Shown here in pieces: positions 1 to 5,516 of a stretch of 10,867 bases of DNA. The stretch's first letter is position 1. The number at the start of each line of letters is the position of its first letter. Origin of the DNA: Micavibrio sp. (GTDB taxonomy: Bacteria > Pseudomonadota > Alphaproteobacteria > Micavibrionales > Micavibrionaceae); assembly GCA_030824805.1 (NCBI GenBank), contig JAPJRC010000069.1, forward strand, positions 1 through 10,867. Direction: 5' to 3'. The position numbers and the translations under genes were made by a program. Below the pieces are notes generated by a model, which saw only the letters and a program-made list of their open reading frames with translations, had not been told where the DNA came from and did no database searches.

Positions 1-2
1 TC

Positions 3-464
3 AACATGCAGGGCGTTGCCGTGGCGCTGAGCGCGGCCACTATGCACGCAACACTGCAAACGATCCTGCGTTATCTCGGCAAAACGGAAAAGCCGGAGAC
101 CGTTACATTCTATTTTGTGTTCATCGGCACGTTTGTCTCGCTCATTCCCATGCCGCTCGTCTTCACGATGCCGACTTGGAACGAAGCGCCGCTGATTTTA
201 GGATTGGGACTTTCGGGCGTGATCGCGCAGCTTTTGCTGTCTGTCGCCTATAAGAACGCGCAGGCCTCTATCGTCACCGTGTTCAACTATTCCGGGATTA
301 TCTGGGCCACGTCGTTCGGCTGGATGTTCTGGAATGAATGGCCGGACAAGGCGATCTTCATCGGCGGCGTGATCGTTATCGCCTCGAATGTTTTCATCAT
401 CTACCGGGAACAAAAGCTCGCGAAACTGGCACGCGCCGAAGTGCAAAAAGCAGGGCCGGTCTGA
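3..464 (+). CDS. EamA/DMT-family transporter, C-terminal part (5' end outside window)
   Basis: The reading frame is open to the left edge, so the first ATG at 6 is probably internal and the start lies upstream. The visible 152 residues hold five hydrophobic segments, roughly residues 3-24, 34-54, 62-83, 88-110 and 117-134. They end in a short basic cytoplasmic tail (EQKLAKLARAE). This matches the second five-helix repeat of the drug/metabolite transporter (EamA) superfamily, inner-membrane exporters of small metabolites. The segment with PLILGLGLSGVIAQLLLSVAY, followed by ASIVTVFNYSG, is typical of EamA repeats. The substrate cannot be told from sequence. Its stop codon (462-464) directly abuts the stop codon of the convergent gene at 465, leaving no room for a separate terminator. 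Confidence 0.82.
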   Translation, partial: NMQGVAVALSAATMHATLQTILRYLGKTEKPETVTFYFVFIGTFVSLIPMPLVFTMPTWNEAPLILGLGLSGVIAQLLLSVAYKNAQASIVTVFNYSGIIWATSFGWMFWNEWPDKAIFIGGVIVIASNVFIIYREQKLAKLARAEVQKAGPV

Positions 465-944
465 TTATTCCAGCTGCAAGCCTTCTTTGGAGAACAAACC
501 GATTTCACGTTTGGTGTGCCAGTCCTTAAGCACGATTACGGGATGCGACCCACGCTCTGTGATACCGTAAACCGTATCCAGCGTTGTCACCACACGGCGC
601 TTGTCGAAACCACCAAGGCGGTAGAATTGCGGACCGACGATCAACACAGGCACATCGTCGTCGGATGTCTGTTTGCGCAGGATGTCGGCTTTGAAAAAGC
701 CGTCGATCAGCGCGAAGTTGTCTTTATTCTGCGAGAGCCAGTCCTGCACGTACCAGTCTTCGGCCGCCCATTGCTGGTTCTGGGTCTCTTTTCCATTCTC
801 CAGATAGGGATGGAATTTTTTGTAGGACGTCCATTCCCAGTGGCCCGGCCACCAGCCGAACATCCACGGTTTTTGTTCGGCATGTGCCGGAACGGCCGTG
901 CCCAACATCAAAATTCCCATGCAGATCAAAAGCTTGGTTTTCAC
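465..944 (-). CDS. Exported Trp-rich protein of unknown function
   Basis: I do not recognise the family. The frame is open up to 1100, but I place the start at a GTG (942-944). It has a purine-rich ribosome-binding stretch (AAGAAGGAC / CAGGAA) just upstream and immediately begins a signal peptide: VKTK, a hydrophobic core, then AHA at residues 20-22, with cleavage expected before E23. Upstream frame extension would run into the divergent FlgC-like gene. The mature protein is about 137 residues. It has a striking aromatic N-terminus (PWMFGWWPGHWEW, residues 25-37) and nine tryptophans overall, with no cysteine after the signal. A periplasmic or secreted location is inferred. The gene is divergent from the FlgC-like gene (73-base gap) and convergent with the transporter. 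No transmembrane segments follow the signal. Confidence 0.72.
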   Translation of the reverse strand: MKTKLLICMGILMLGTAVPAHAEQKPWMFGWWPGHWEWTSYKKFHPYLENGKETQNQQWAAEDWYVQDWLSQNKDNFALIDGFFKADILRKQTSDDDVPVLIVGPQFYRLGGFDKRRVVTTLDTVYGITERGSHPVIVLKDWHTKREIGLFSKEGLQLE

Positions 945-1017
945 GTTCCTGAGGTCCTTCTTAGCCGTTTCGGCGAATATACAATAACTTTTAACGGATT
1001 CATGGTACCCTATAAAG

Positions 1018-1419
1018 ATGATTGGTGCCATATCCACCGCTTTGACAGGCCTGTTTGCCGCCGGAAAACGTGTGGAGGCGAGCGCGAGTAACATCGCCAA
1101 CGCTTCCAGCGCAGGGTCGCTTGACCCCGCCAGCCCAAATCAGCCCTTTCAGGCGCTGACCACCATTCAGACAGCCAACGAATCCGGGGGCACTAGCGCC
1201 ACGAACATCCCGAAAAAACCGGGGTTTGTGAACGCTTACGCCCCCGATTCGCCTTTCGCCAACGCCGACGGCCAAGTCGGTGTTCCGAATGTGGACCTCG
1301 CCGAAGAAGCGGTGAATTTGAAGCTTGCCGAAATCAGCTACAAGGCCAATATCTCGGTCCTGAAAACGGCGAGCGAGATGTCGGATGAGCTTTTAAACAC
1401 ATTCGACGAACGCGTGTAA
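1018..1419 (+). CDS. FlgC-like flagellar basal-body rod protein
   Basis: A protein of 133 residues, the usual length for FlgC. The N-terminal rod domain motif is visible at residues 7-28 (ALTGLFAAGKRVEASASNIAN), and the C-terminal FlgC signature is at residues 86-125: GVPNVDLAEEAVNL followed by SYKANISVLKTASEMSDELL. In the flagellum such proteins polymerise into the proximal rod and are exported by the flagellar type III system without a cleaved signal. No other recognised flagellar gene lies nearby, so this may be an orphan paralogue rather than the operon-encoded FlgC. The start at 1018 fits the family N-terminus although no good Shine-Dalgarno sequence precedes it. The gene is closed by a strong intrinsic terminator at 1444-1475, so it is probably monocistronic. 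Confidence 0.8.
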   Translation: MIGAISTALTGLFAAGKRVEASASNIANASSAGSLDPASPNQPFQALTTIQTANESGGTSATNIPKKPGFVNAYAPDSPFANADGQVGVPNVDLAEEAVNLKLAEISYKANISVLKTASEMSDELLNTFDERV

Positions 1420-1443
1420 TTCCAACATAACACTTTGATCCGG

Positions 1444-1475
1444 CCTCTTTTCGCAGTATGGAAAAGAGGTCTTTT
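1444..1475 (+). terminator. Intrinsic terminator of the FlgC-like gene
   Basis: A perfect 9-bp stem, CCTCTTTTC (1444-1452) with GAAAAGAGG (1461-1469), encloses an 8-base loop and is followed by TCTTTT. It lies 24 bases after the FlgC-like stop. The ATG at 1458 is inside its loop, which argues against that ATG as the deaminase start. Confidence 0.85.
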
Positions 1476-1502
1476 ATTATCCAAACACAGGGATCAAACA
1501 TC

Positions 1503-1991
1503 ATGCCGACATTCAATTCTATCGAAGAACAGCACCAGTATTTCATGGACCGCGCCTATGCGCTTGCGCTCAAAGGCTATAACGAAGGCGGCTGCCCGAT
1601 CGGCGGTGTGATGATCGATGAAAACAACGAAATCATCGGCGAAGGCCACAATATGCGCGTGCAGGAAAACAACCCGATCATCCACGGGGAGATGTCTGCG
1701 ATGCGCGCGGCCGGCGCGCGGGAATCCTATCGCGGCGTTACCATGTACACGACACTTTCCCCCTGCATGATGTGTGCGGGCACGATTGCGCAGTTCAACA
1801 TCAAAAGCGTAGTTGTCGGCGATACGGTCAATTCCGAAGGCAATGTCGAGTTCCTGCGCTCCCGCGGCGTCGAAGTGACAGTGATGCGCCACCAGCCCTG
1901 CATCGATCTCGTGGCCAAGTTCATAAAAGAAAAGCCAAAACTCTGGGCGGAAGACTGGGGTATGGAATACGATCCATTAGCTCAGGCTTAA
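1503..1991 (+). CDS. Cytosine deaminase, yeast FCY1 type (nucleoside/CMP deaminase fold)
   Basis: Zinc-dependent hydrolytic deaminase of 162 residues, predicted to convert cytosine to uracil plus ammonia in pyrimidine salvage. Catalytic motifs are HGE (H61, E63; E63 the proton shuttle) and PCMMC (C88, C91). Agreement with yeast cytosine deaminase extends beyond the core: CPIGG (31-35), GHNMR (48-52), YTTLSPC (82-88), VVVGDTVN, and a C-terminal KPKLWAEDWGME block matching the substrate-covering tail of the yeast enzyme, with D151 at the position of its C-terminal aspartate. Cytosine is therefore a better guess than guanine or tRNA adenosine, although related substrates remain possible. The start at 1503 has an AGGGA at 1489-1493. 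An upstream in-frame ATG at 1458 is rejected because it sits in the preceding terminator. The enzyme is cytoplasmic and the gene appears to be a single-gene unit between two terminators. Confidence 0.85.
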   Translation: MPTFNSIEEQHQYFMDRAYALALKGYNEGGCPIGGVMIDENNEIIGEGHNMRVQENNPIIHGEMSAMRAAGARESYRGVTMYTTLSPCMMCAGTIAQFNIKSVVVGDTVNSEGNVEFLRSRGVEVTVMRHQPCIDLVAKFIKEKPKLWAEDWGMEYDPLAQA

Positions 1992-1999
1992 ATATAGAT

Positions 2000-2024
2000 G
2001 GCCGCCTTCGGGCGGCCGTTTCTG
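2000..2024 (+). terminator. Intrinsic terminator after the cytosine deaminase
   Basis: A 7-bp GC-only stem, GGCCGCC (2000-2006) and GGCGGCC (2011-2017), with a TTCG tetraloop is followed by GTTTCTG. It lies 8 bases after the deaminase stop. The T tract is short, but the stem is very stable. Confidence 0.75.
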
Positions 2025-2126
2025 AATAGATCAAGTCATAATATGCAGTGACAGCGACAATACTTAAATCTATTCAATAACAGCAAAAATCTTTGTTTTT
2101 CTGTTTACATATTGTCTTTTTTCTAC

Positions 2127-2155
2127 TTGCTTTATACATCCTGTTATTATATAAC
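2127..2155 (+). promoter_or_regulatory. Sigma70-like promoter for the UPF0114 gene leader
   Basis: TTGCTT (2127-2132), a 17-base spacer and TATAAC (2150-2155) lie in an AT-rich stretch. The expected transcription start near 2162 falls at the beginning of the GC-rich structured segment described next, so the leader would be about 136 bases long. Confidence 0.5.
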
Positions 2156-2166
2156 ACGGTGCGGGC

Positions 2167-2255
2167 CGGGCCCCTCTGACGCTAAAGCATTGTTTTTGCT
2201 TATCGTGATGTCGGACCGCATTGGAAAAACTTTTTCCGGTGAATGAGGGGGCCCG
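2167..2255 (+). ncRNA. Candidate structured 5' leader RNA (cis-regulatory) of the UPF0114 gene
   Basis: A long-range closing stem pairs 2167-2176 (CGGGCCCCTC) with 2245-2255 (GAGGGGGCCCG): ten pairs with a single bulged G. It encloses two further hairpins. One is AAGCA (2185-2189) with TGCTT (2197-2201). The other is a 10-bp stem with two GU pairs (2219-2228 with 2232-2241, loop ACT). The result is a three-way-junction shape about 90 bases long, starting at the predicted transcription start and ending about 40 bases before the GTG start. I do not recognise it as a known riboswitch family. The function is inferred from the folding only, with no covariation evidence. Confidence 0.4.
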
Positions 2256-2297
2256 AAATCCCTTCCAGAACCCCGGGGTAACAGGAAAGGGACGCAC

Positions 2298-2888
2298 GTG
2301 ACAGACATCATAGAAAACCAGAAAAGCCTTTTGCGCGATGAGGACACCCTCATCGAAAAAATTGAGGACAGGATAGAGAATTCCTGGCCCTACAAGATCG
2401 AGCTTTTTATAGAACGCCTGATCTTCGAAAGCCGCTGGCTGCTGATGCCGATGTTTCTCGGGATGGTGGTCGCTCTTCTTGCTTTCAGCGCGCATTTCCT
2501 GGGCATGGTTTATCATTTCGCAGGGAATCTCTTCGCCTACGAAAAAAATGAGTTGCTCGTGATGATGCTCACTTTTGTCGACAAGGTGCTTGTCGGCGGT
2601 CTTGTGATTATGGTGATTATCAGCGGTTACGAGAATTCGGTTTCGAAACTCAATCTCCCCAAGAATAACCGCAGATTGTCCTGGCTTGGAAAGCTTGATT
2701 CCTCGTCTTTGAAAGTAAAGCTGTCTGCATCGATCGTGACGATTTCGTCGATCCACCTGCTGAAAATCTTTCTCGATGTAAAAAACCACAGCCCCGCAGA
2801 ACTTGCGTGGACAACAGGCATTCACTTGTCGATGGTCCTAACAGCGATCATGCTTGCGTTTATGGACAGGATCCAGAGCAAACATTAA
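2298..2888 (+). CDS. UPF0114 / YqhA-like (TIGR00645) inner-membrane protein
   Basis: A 196-residue integral membrane protein of the UPF0114 family, whose biochemical role is not established. Family hallmarks are IFESRWLLMPMFLGM (42-56), ELLVMMLTFVDKVLVGGLVIMVIISGYENSVSK (85-117, in pieces) and LDSSSLKVKLSASIVTISSIHLLK (133-156). Four hydrophobic helices are seen at about 47-70, 86-110, 143-160 and 171-189. The N-terminus carries a roughly 35-residue charged extension (ENQKSLLRDEDTLIEKIEDR) that may form an amphipathic helix or coiled coil. The start is a GTG at 2298 with GGAAAGGGA at 2284-2292 as ribosome-binding site. The gene stands alone behind its own promoter and a structured leader, which suggests individual regulation. 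A hairpin shared with the convergent gene follows. Confidence 0.85.
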   Translation: MTDIIENQKSLLRDEDTLIEKIEDRIENSWPYKIELFIERLIFESRWLLMPMFLGMVVALLAFSAHFLGMVYHFAGNLFAYEKNELLVMMLTFVDKVLVGGLVIMVIISGYENSVSKLNLPKNNRRLSWLGKLDSSSLKVKLSASIVTISSIHLLKIFLDVKNHSPAELAWTTGIHLSMVLTAIMLAFMDRIQSKH

Positions 2889-2900
2889 ATCAACTCCCGG

Positions 2901-2919
2901 GGCCGCGTATTACGCGGCC
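2901..2919. terminator. Hairpin between convergent genes
   Basis: A perfect 8-bp inverted repeat, GGCCGCGT (2901-2908) and ACGCGGCC (2912-2919), has a 3-base loop. It lies 12 bases after the UPF0114 stop and overlaps the stop codon (2910-2912) of the minus-strand gene. On the plus strand it is followed by TCTGCTTTT, so it should work best for the UPF0114 transcript; on the minus strand no T run follows. Confidence 0.6.
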
Positions 2920-3596
2920 TCTGCTTTTGCGTAGAGGTCAACAGAAAGCGGATCTATATCCGACAGCTTGACCATATGGCCGTTCTGGTATTCGCGCTGC
3001 GTGCGCACGATATTCATGACCGTCTCGCCGTCTTCCTTGCCAAGCGTGATTTCTGCGGTTTCGACGACGCCGTTTGTAATATCCGTGACCGACAATTTCG
3101 ATGGCGCGCCGTCCGCGGCGTAATCGATGGCCACGCGCAGACGCGTGCCGGCCCCGGTCAACGTGTAGACCTTGCGGTTGGCGTTATATTTGCTTTCCGC
3201 CGCATCGGTCGTGATGTCGCGGGCCGTGCCGCCCGAACCTGCAATAACCTCTCCCAGACCTTGGATAAGATCGAGGGATTCAGCGGACAATTTGCTGAAA
3301 TCCACATCGCTCTGGTCGAAAAAGCTCATCATGAAATTCTGTGCGCCTTTTTGAACACCGGAAATCTTGCTGTCGGAAGCGCCGTTGCTTTCTGCCAGAA
3401 GTGCCTGTGCTTCTTCTGACAGGGATATGTTTACGCTCGAACCCGTGGTGTCGTCCGCCCCGCCATTGGCCAGCGTTACAATGCGGTTGACCTTTTCGGC
3501 CACGCCTTGGGACACGCCGTCAAACAGGTTTGATTTCCCCCCGTTCATAAAATCCAGAAGGCTGGGGCTCCGACCCAGAAGCGATGAAATATCCAT
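2910..3596 (-). CDS. Protein of unknown function, Cys- and Trp-free
   Basis: I do not recognise this 228-residue protein. It begins with ATG at 3594-3596, with AAGGGG seven bases upstream, a convincing ribosome-binding site. It has no signal peptide or membrane helix, no cysteine and no tryptophan. The composition is rich in Ser, Ala, Gly and Asp. A low-complexity N-terminal third (FMNGGKSNLF, NGGADDTTGSS) leads to a short helical motif ISLSEEAQALLAES (57-70). The C-terminal half looks like beta-strand-rich sequence (YTLTGAGTRLRVAIDY, SKLSVTDITNGVVETAEITLG) ending in a helix with VRTQREYQNGH. Lack of Cys/Trp and a flexible N-terminus resemble flagellar export substrates, and an FlgC-like gene lies 1.5 kb away, but this link is only a guess. 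Confidence 0.65.
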   Translation of the reverse strand: MDISSLLGRSPSLLDFMNGGKSNLFDGVSQGVAEKVNRIVTLANGGADDTTGSSVNISLSEEAQALLAESNGASDSKISGVQKGAQNFMMSFFDQSDVDFSKLSAESLDLIQGLGEVIAGSGGTARDITTDAAESKYNANRKVYTLTGAGTRLRVAIDYAADGAPSKLSVTDITNGVVETAEITLGKEDGETVMNIVRTQREYQNGHMVKLSDIDPLSVDLYAKAEAA

Positions 3597-3738
3597 ATAT
3601 CAACCCCTTAGCTTGATTGGTCTGCATATTTATCTTTGCAAACGGCATGCCATGGGAGCGAAAAGCGGCAAAGACTGGAACCACAAGCGGGGTGTTTTTG
3701 TTAGCGCTTGCGAAATAAGAAACATATGGGAGGCTACA

Positions 3739-3831
3739 ATGTCTGACAAACGTCCGGAACAGACCGAACCAACACGCGATATCGACCGCGTAATCAGCCT
3801 GAATCGCCTGATTTGGCGTCGGGATAACTAA
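3739..3831 (+). CDS. Possible 30-residue small protein
   Basis: ATG at 3739 is preceded by GGGAGG (3728-3733), an excellent Shine-Dalgarno at ideal spacing. It opens a 30-codon frame, MSDKRPEQTEPTRDIDRVIS then LNRLIWRRDN, ending in TAA at 3829-3831. The peptide is strongly charged with a short amphipathic C-terminal helix (DRVISLNRLIWRR). The frame continues upstream without stops to 3367, but that part is antisense to the 228-residue gene. The gene lies on the host side of the tRNA remnant, 22 bases from it. I know no family for it; the strength of the ribosome-binding site is the main argument that it is real. Confidence 0.45.
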   Translation: MSDKRPEQTEPTRDIDRVISLNRLIWRRDN

Positions 3832-3853
3832 AATCTGCAATTAATTTTGAAAA

Positions 3854-3900
3854 TGGTGCCGGTGGACGGGATTGAACCGCCGACCTTCGGTTTACAAAAC
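3854..3900 (-). tRNA. tRNA-Thr(UGU) 3' fragment: attachment-site remnant of an integrated element
   Basis: Read on the minus strand, this is the 3' part of a tRNA: anticodon loop TTTGTAA, 3' anticodon strand ACCGA, T arm GGCGG-TTCAATC-CCGTC (complete pairing), acceptor 3' strand CACCGGC, A73 and CCA. The 5' half expected next to it (acceptor GCCGGTG, D arm, anticodon strand TCGGT) is absent: beyond 3900 the sequence reads CCTGT on the minus strand and cannot pair. Integrases that target tRNA 3' ends duplicate exactly this segment, leaving an intact gene at one end and a 3' fragment at the other. The orientation puts the intact tRNA at the far right end of the element, outside the window. Confidence 0.8.
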
Positions 3901-4057
3901 AGGTAGGTATTATCCCTGTCCCGATACACCATGATAACTAACGAAACTGTATGATAATTAAAACAACAAGTTATGCAAGATTGAATTATCCCTGACAGTC
4001 ATCCTTACCCGTCCTCAGCCCTCTCTTTTCATTTCTGAATGTCCCTGTAATGTCCCT
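3899..4057. repeat. Short repeats beside the att remnant (candidate integrase sites)
   Basis: The 10-mer ATTATCCCTG occurs exactly at 3909-3918 and 3985-3994. AATGTCCCT occurs at 4038-4046 and 4049-4057, 11 bases apart, about one helical turn. ACAGG (3899-3903) and CCTGT (3915-3919) form an inverted pair at the junction. Such a set is what core- and arm-type integrase sites would look like; the protein is not in the window, so this is inference. Confidence 0.35.
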
Positions 4058-4237
4058 TTAGGGCCGTAACCTAAAAAACTTCAAAACATGCGACCGGGTA
4101 AATGATAAGGGTCTAAAAAATTACGTTGCCGGGGTTTGGGCGTTGCTGGGCAGGTTATTTTTTGAGTTTTGATTGGATATTCCAAAAGTCAGAAAAGTTC
4201 GCATATGCCTGTTAAAATCGGATAGCGGGTGTCAAGA
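3934..4237. other. Gene-free stretch at the element's left end
   Basis: About 300 AT-rich bases between the tRNA remnant and the CoiA-like gene. Beyond the short direct repeats noted separately, I see no convincing coding frame, RNA gene or terminator here. Confidence 0.5.
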
Positions 4238-5032
4238 TTAAAGTCGTCTCCGCCGCCGGGAATTGTAATTATATCGCGGAGGCATCGGCGGCAGGCGCGG
4301 CTGCATCCGCTGTCGTGACAAAATCAGGAAATTATTTGCCTCGATATGCCCTTTAAGCAGAACTTCTACCAAGTCGGAATGCTCCGTAGCTTCAGTTACA
4401 AGATCGCCTCGATTAAGCGCGATCAAGATAGCGCAGCGTTCTACACGGCCCGGCAAGAGGCACCAGAGAAGCTCGCGCCCGTTATCTGGTGGGTCAGATG
4501 GAGCGATCCCTCTAAAATCAAAGAAAACCGGTTTGGAACTTTGAACCCAATTTACAGGAAAGCTTTCTTCAGGAAAGGTAACGAGATACATCCCCTTTTT
4601 ATGCGTGTTCAAAAATTGCGGGAAGCCTTTCACAAAACGCTTATAATCATTTCTTCTATGGGCTGCATCAACCACCCAAATCATATTCTTGTAAAAAGCC
4701 TCGCGCTTGACGCGCTCTTGCGGATCAAGGGGCGAATGCTGGAACTCAATCACAAGCTCATGTTTGGTGCGAATATCTGCGATATGTTTTTCGCCTGATT
4801 GAGTATCGAACAGTACAATTTCCTGCCATTCGAGCGGAAAATGACTCTTCCATGCCCGATGCCATTCCGTCTCGTCCCACCAGCTATCGCACTCTTTCTT
4901 GGAAACATGCGCCCAATGCCAAGCGCGTTGCGTTCCGCATTTCGCAGTTACAGGCTCCTGACAGACGGGGCAAAGCCCCTTCAGTTTAGGGGTTGCTGAA
5001 ACGCGCTGATTATTGACAAGTGCAATAAGCAA
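4238..5032 (-). CDS. CoiA-like nuclease (competence-protein CoiA family)
   Basis: A 264-residue protein with the domain order of CoiA-like proteins. An N-terminal zinc-ribbon-like part (C21-P-V-C24, followed by WHWAH at 38-42) leads into ETEWHRAWK (54-62), then a PD-(D/E)xK-type nuclease core with EKHIADI (81-87, D86) and VIEFQHS (94-100, E96, Q98). CoiA is known from competence in Firmicutes, but relatives are frequent in phages and mobile elements, where a DNA-processing role is likely. The C-terminus is Pro/Arg-rich and ends in six basic residues (NSRRRRRL without the last Leu), a probable nucleic-acid-binding tail. The start is TTG at 5030-5032; it is chosen because LIALVNNQRVSA matches the usual N-terminus of the family and an AGAGA lies upstream. 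The gene is divergent from vsr across 66 bases. Confidence 0.75.
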   Translation of the reverse strand: MLIALVNNQRVSATPKLKGLCPVCQEPVTAKCGTQRAWHWAHVSKKECDSWWDETEWHRAWKSHFPLEWQEIVLFDTQSGEKHIADIRTKHELVIEFQHSPLDPQERVKREAFYKNMIWVVDAAHRRNDYKRFVKGFPQFLNTHKKGMYLVTFPEESFPVNWVQSSKPVFFDFRGIAPSDPPDNGRELLWCLLPGRVERCAILIALNRGDLVTEATEHSDLVEVLLKGHIEANNFLILSRQRMQPRLPPMPPRYNYNSRRRRRL

Positions 5033-5065
5033 AATTTTCTCTATAAATGAAATCGTTAAGCTGTC

Positions 5066-5093
5066 TTGGCCGCTTTTATAGGCTATTTATAAC
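5066..5093 (+). promoter_or_regulatory. Candidate vsr promoter (possibly leaderless transcript)
   Basis: TTGGCC (5066-5071), a 16-base spacer and TATAAC (5088-5093) lie directly before the ATG at 5099. The transcription start would fall at or next to the ATG, and no Shine-Dalgarno sequence is present. Confidence 0.4.
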
Positions 5094-5098
5094 AGATC

Positions 5099-5506
5099 AT
5101 GCCCGATACAGTTGATAAAAAAACCCGTAGCCACATAATGGCCAAAATAAAAAGCAAGGACACTAAGCCAGAAAAAGCAGTGCGGTCATTGCTCCACCAA
5201 TTAGGCTTCAGGTTTCGTCTCCATAATAAAATGCTGCCCGGAAAACCTGACATTTGCCTGGCAAAGCACAAAACCGTAATTTTTGTTCACGGATGTTTTT
5301 GGCATAATCACCAAAAATGCCGCGATGGCAGACTTCCCAAAAGCAATCTAGGATATTGGGAGCCGAAAATTACCGGTAATGTGATGCGCGATAAGATGCG
5401 GGTAAAAGAATTAAAAAAACTCGGCTGGAAAGTGCTAATAATATGGGAATGCGAGATAGGCAATCTTAAAAAGCTAGAACAGAAAATCTCTCATGCACTT
5501 AAATGA
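5099..5506 (+). CDS. vsr: Very short patch repair (Vsr) mismatch endonuclease
   Basis: A 135-residue protein of full family length. Vsr nicks DNA 5' of the T in T:G mismatches that arise when 5-methylcytosine deaminates within the site of the partner C5-methyltransferase, starting short-patch repair. Seen motifs: RSHIMAKIKSKDTKPE (11-26), then RFRLHNKMLPGKPDICL with the metal-binding aspartate of the PD core, VIFVHGCFWHNHQKC carrying the two catalytic-site histidines and zinc ligands, the NVMRDKMR block and GWKVLIIWECE near the end. The ATG at 5099 gives the expected N-terminus (TVDKKTRSHIM). It is followed by, and overlaps or abuts, the restriction-enzyme gene. The methyltransferase about 1.2 kb downstream is the natural source of its substrate. 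Base composition is clearly more AT-rich than the genes left of 3854. Confidence 0.95.
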   Translation: MPDTVDKKTRSHIMAKIKSKDTKPEKAVRSLLHQLGFRFRLHNKMLPGKPDICLAKHKTVIFVHGCFWHNHQKCRDGRLPKSNLGYWEPKITGNVMRDKMRVKELKKLGWKVLIIWECEIGNLKKLEQKISHALK

Positions 5507-5516
5507 AGGTATGAAA

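Noticed and set aside
516..1091. A 191-codon plus-strand frame.
   Set aside because: It is antisense to the exported-protein gene at 465-944 and has no recognisable domain or ribosome-binding site.
1458..1502. Upstream in-frame ATG for the cytosine deaminase.
   Set aside because: It lies in the loop of the FlgC-like terminator and adds residues not found in the family; ATG 1503 has a ribosome-binding site.
2167..2290. A known manganese (yybP-ykoY) or other named riboswitch.
   Set aside because: I could not match the conserved loops of any family I know; only a generic structured leader is supported.
3367..3738. N-terminal extension of the 30-residue small protein.
   Set aside because: It is antisense to the 228-residue gene and the strong ribosome-binding site points to ATG 3739.
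3854..3933. A complete tRNA-Thr gene on the minus strand.
   Set aside because: The 3' half is perfect, but the bases to its right do not give the acceptor strand GCCGGTG, a D arm, or an anticodon 5' strand pairing with ACCGA; only GGTGTA near 3925-3930 resembles the expected start, probably by chance.
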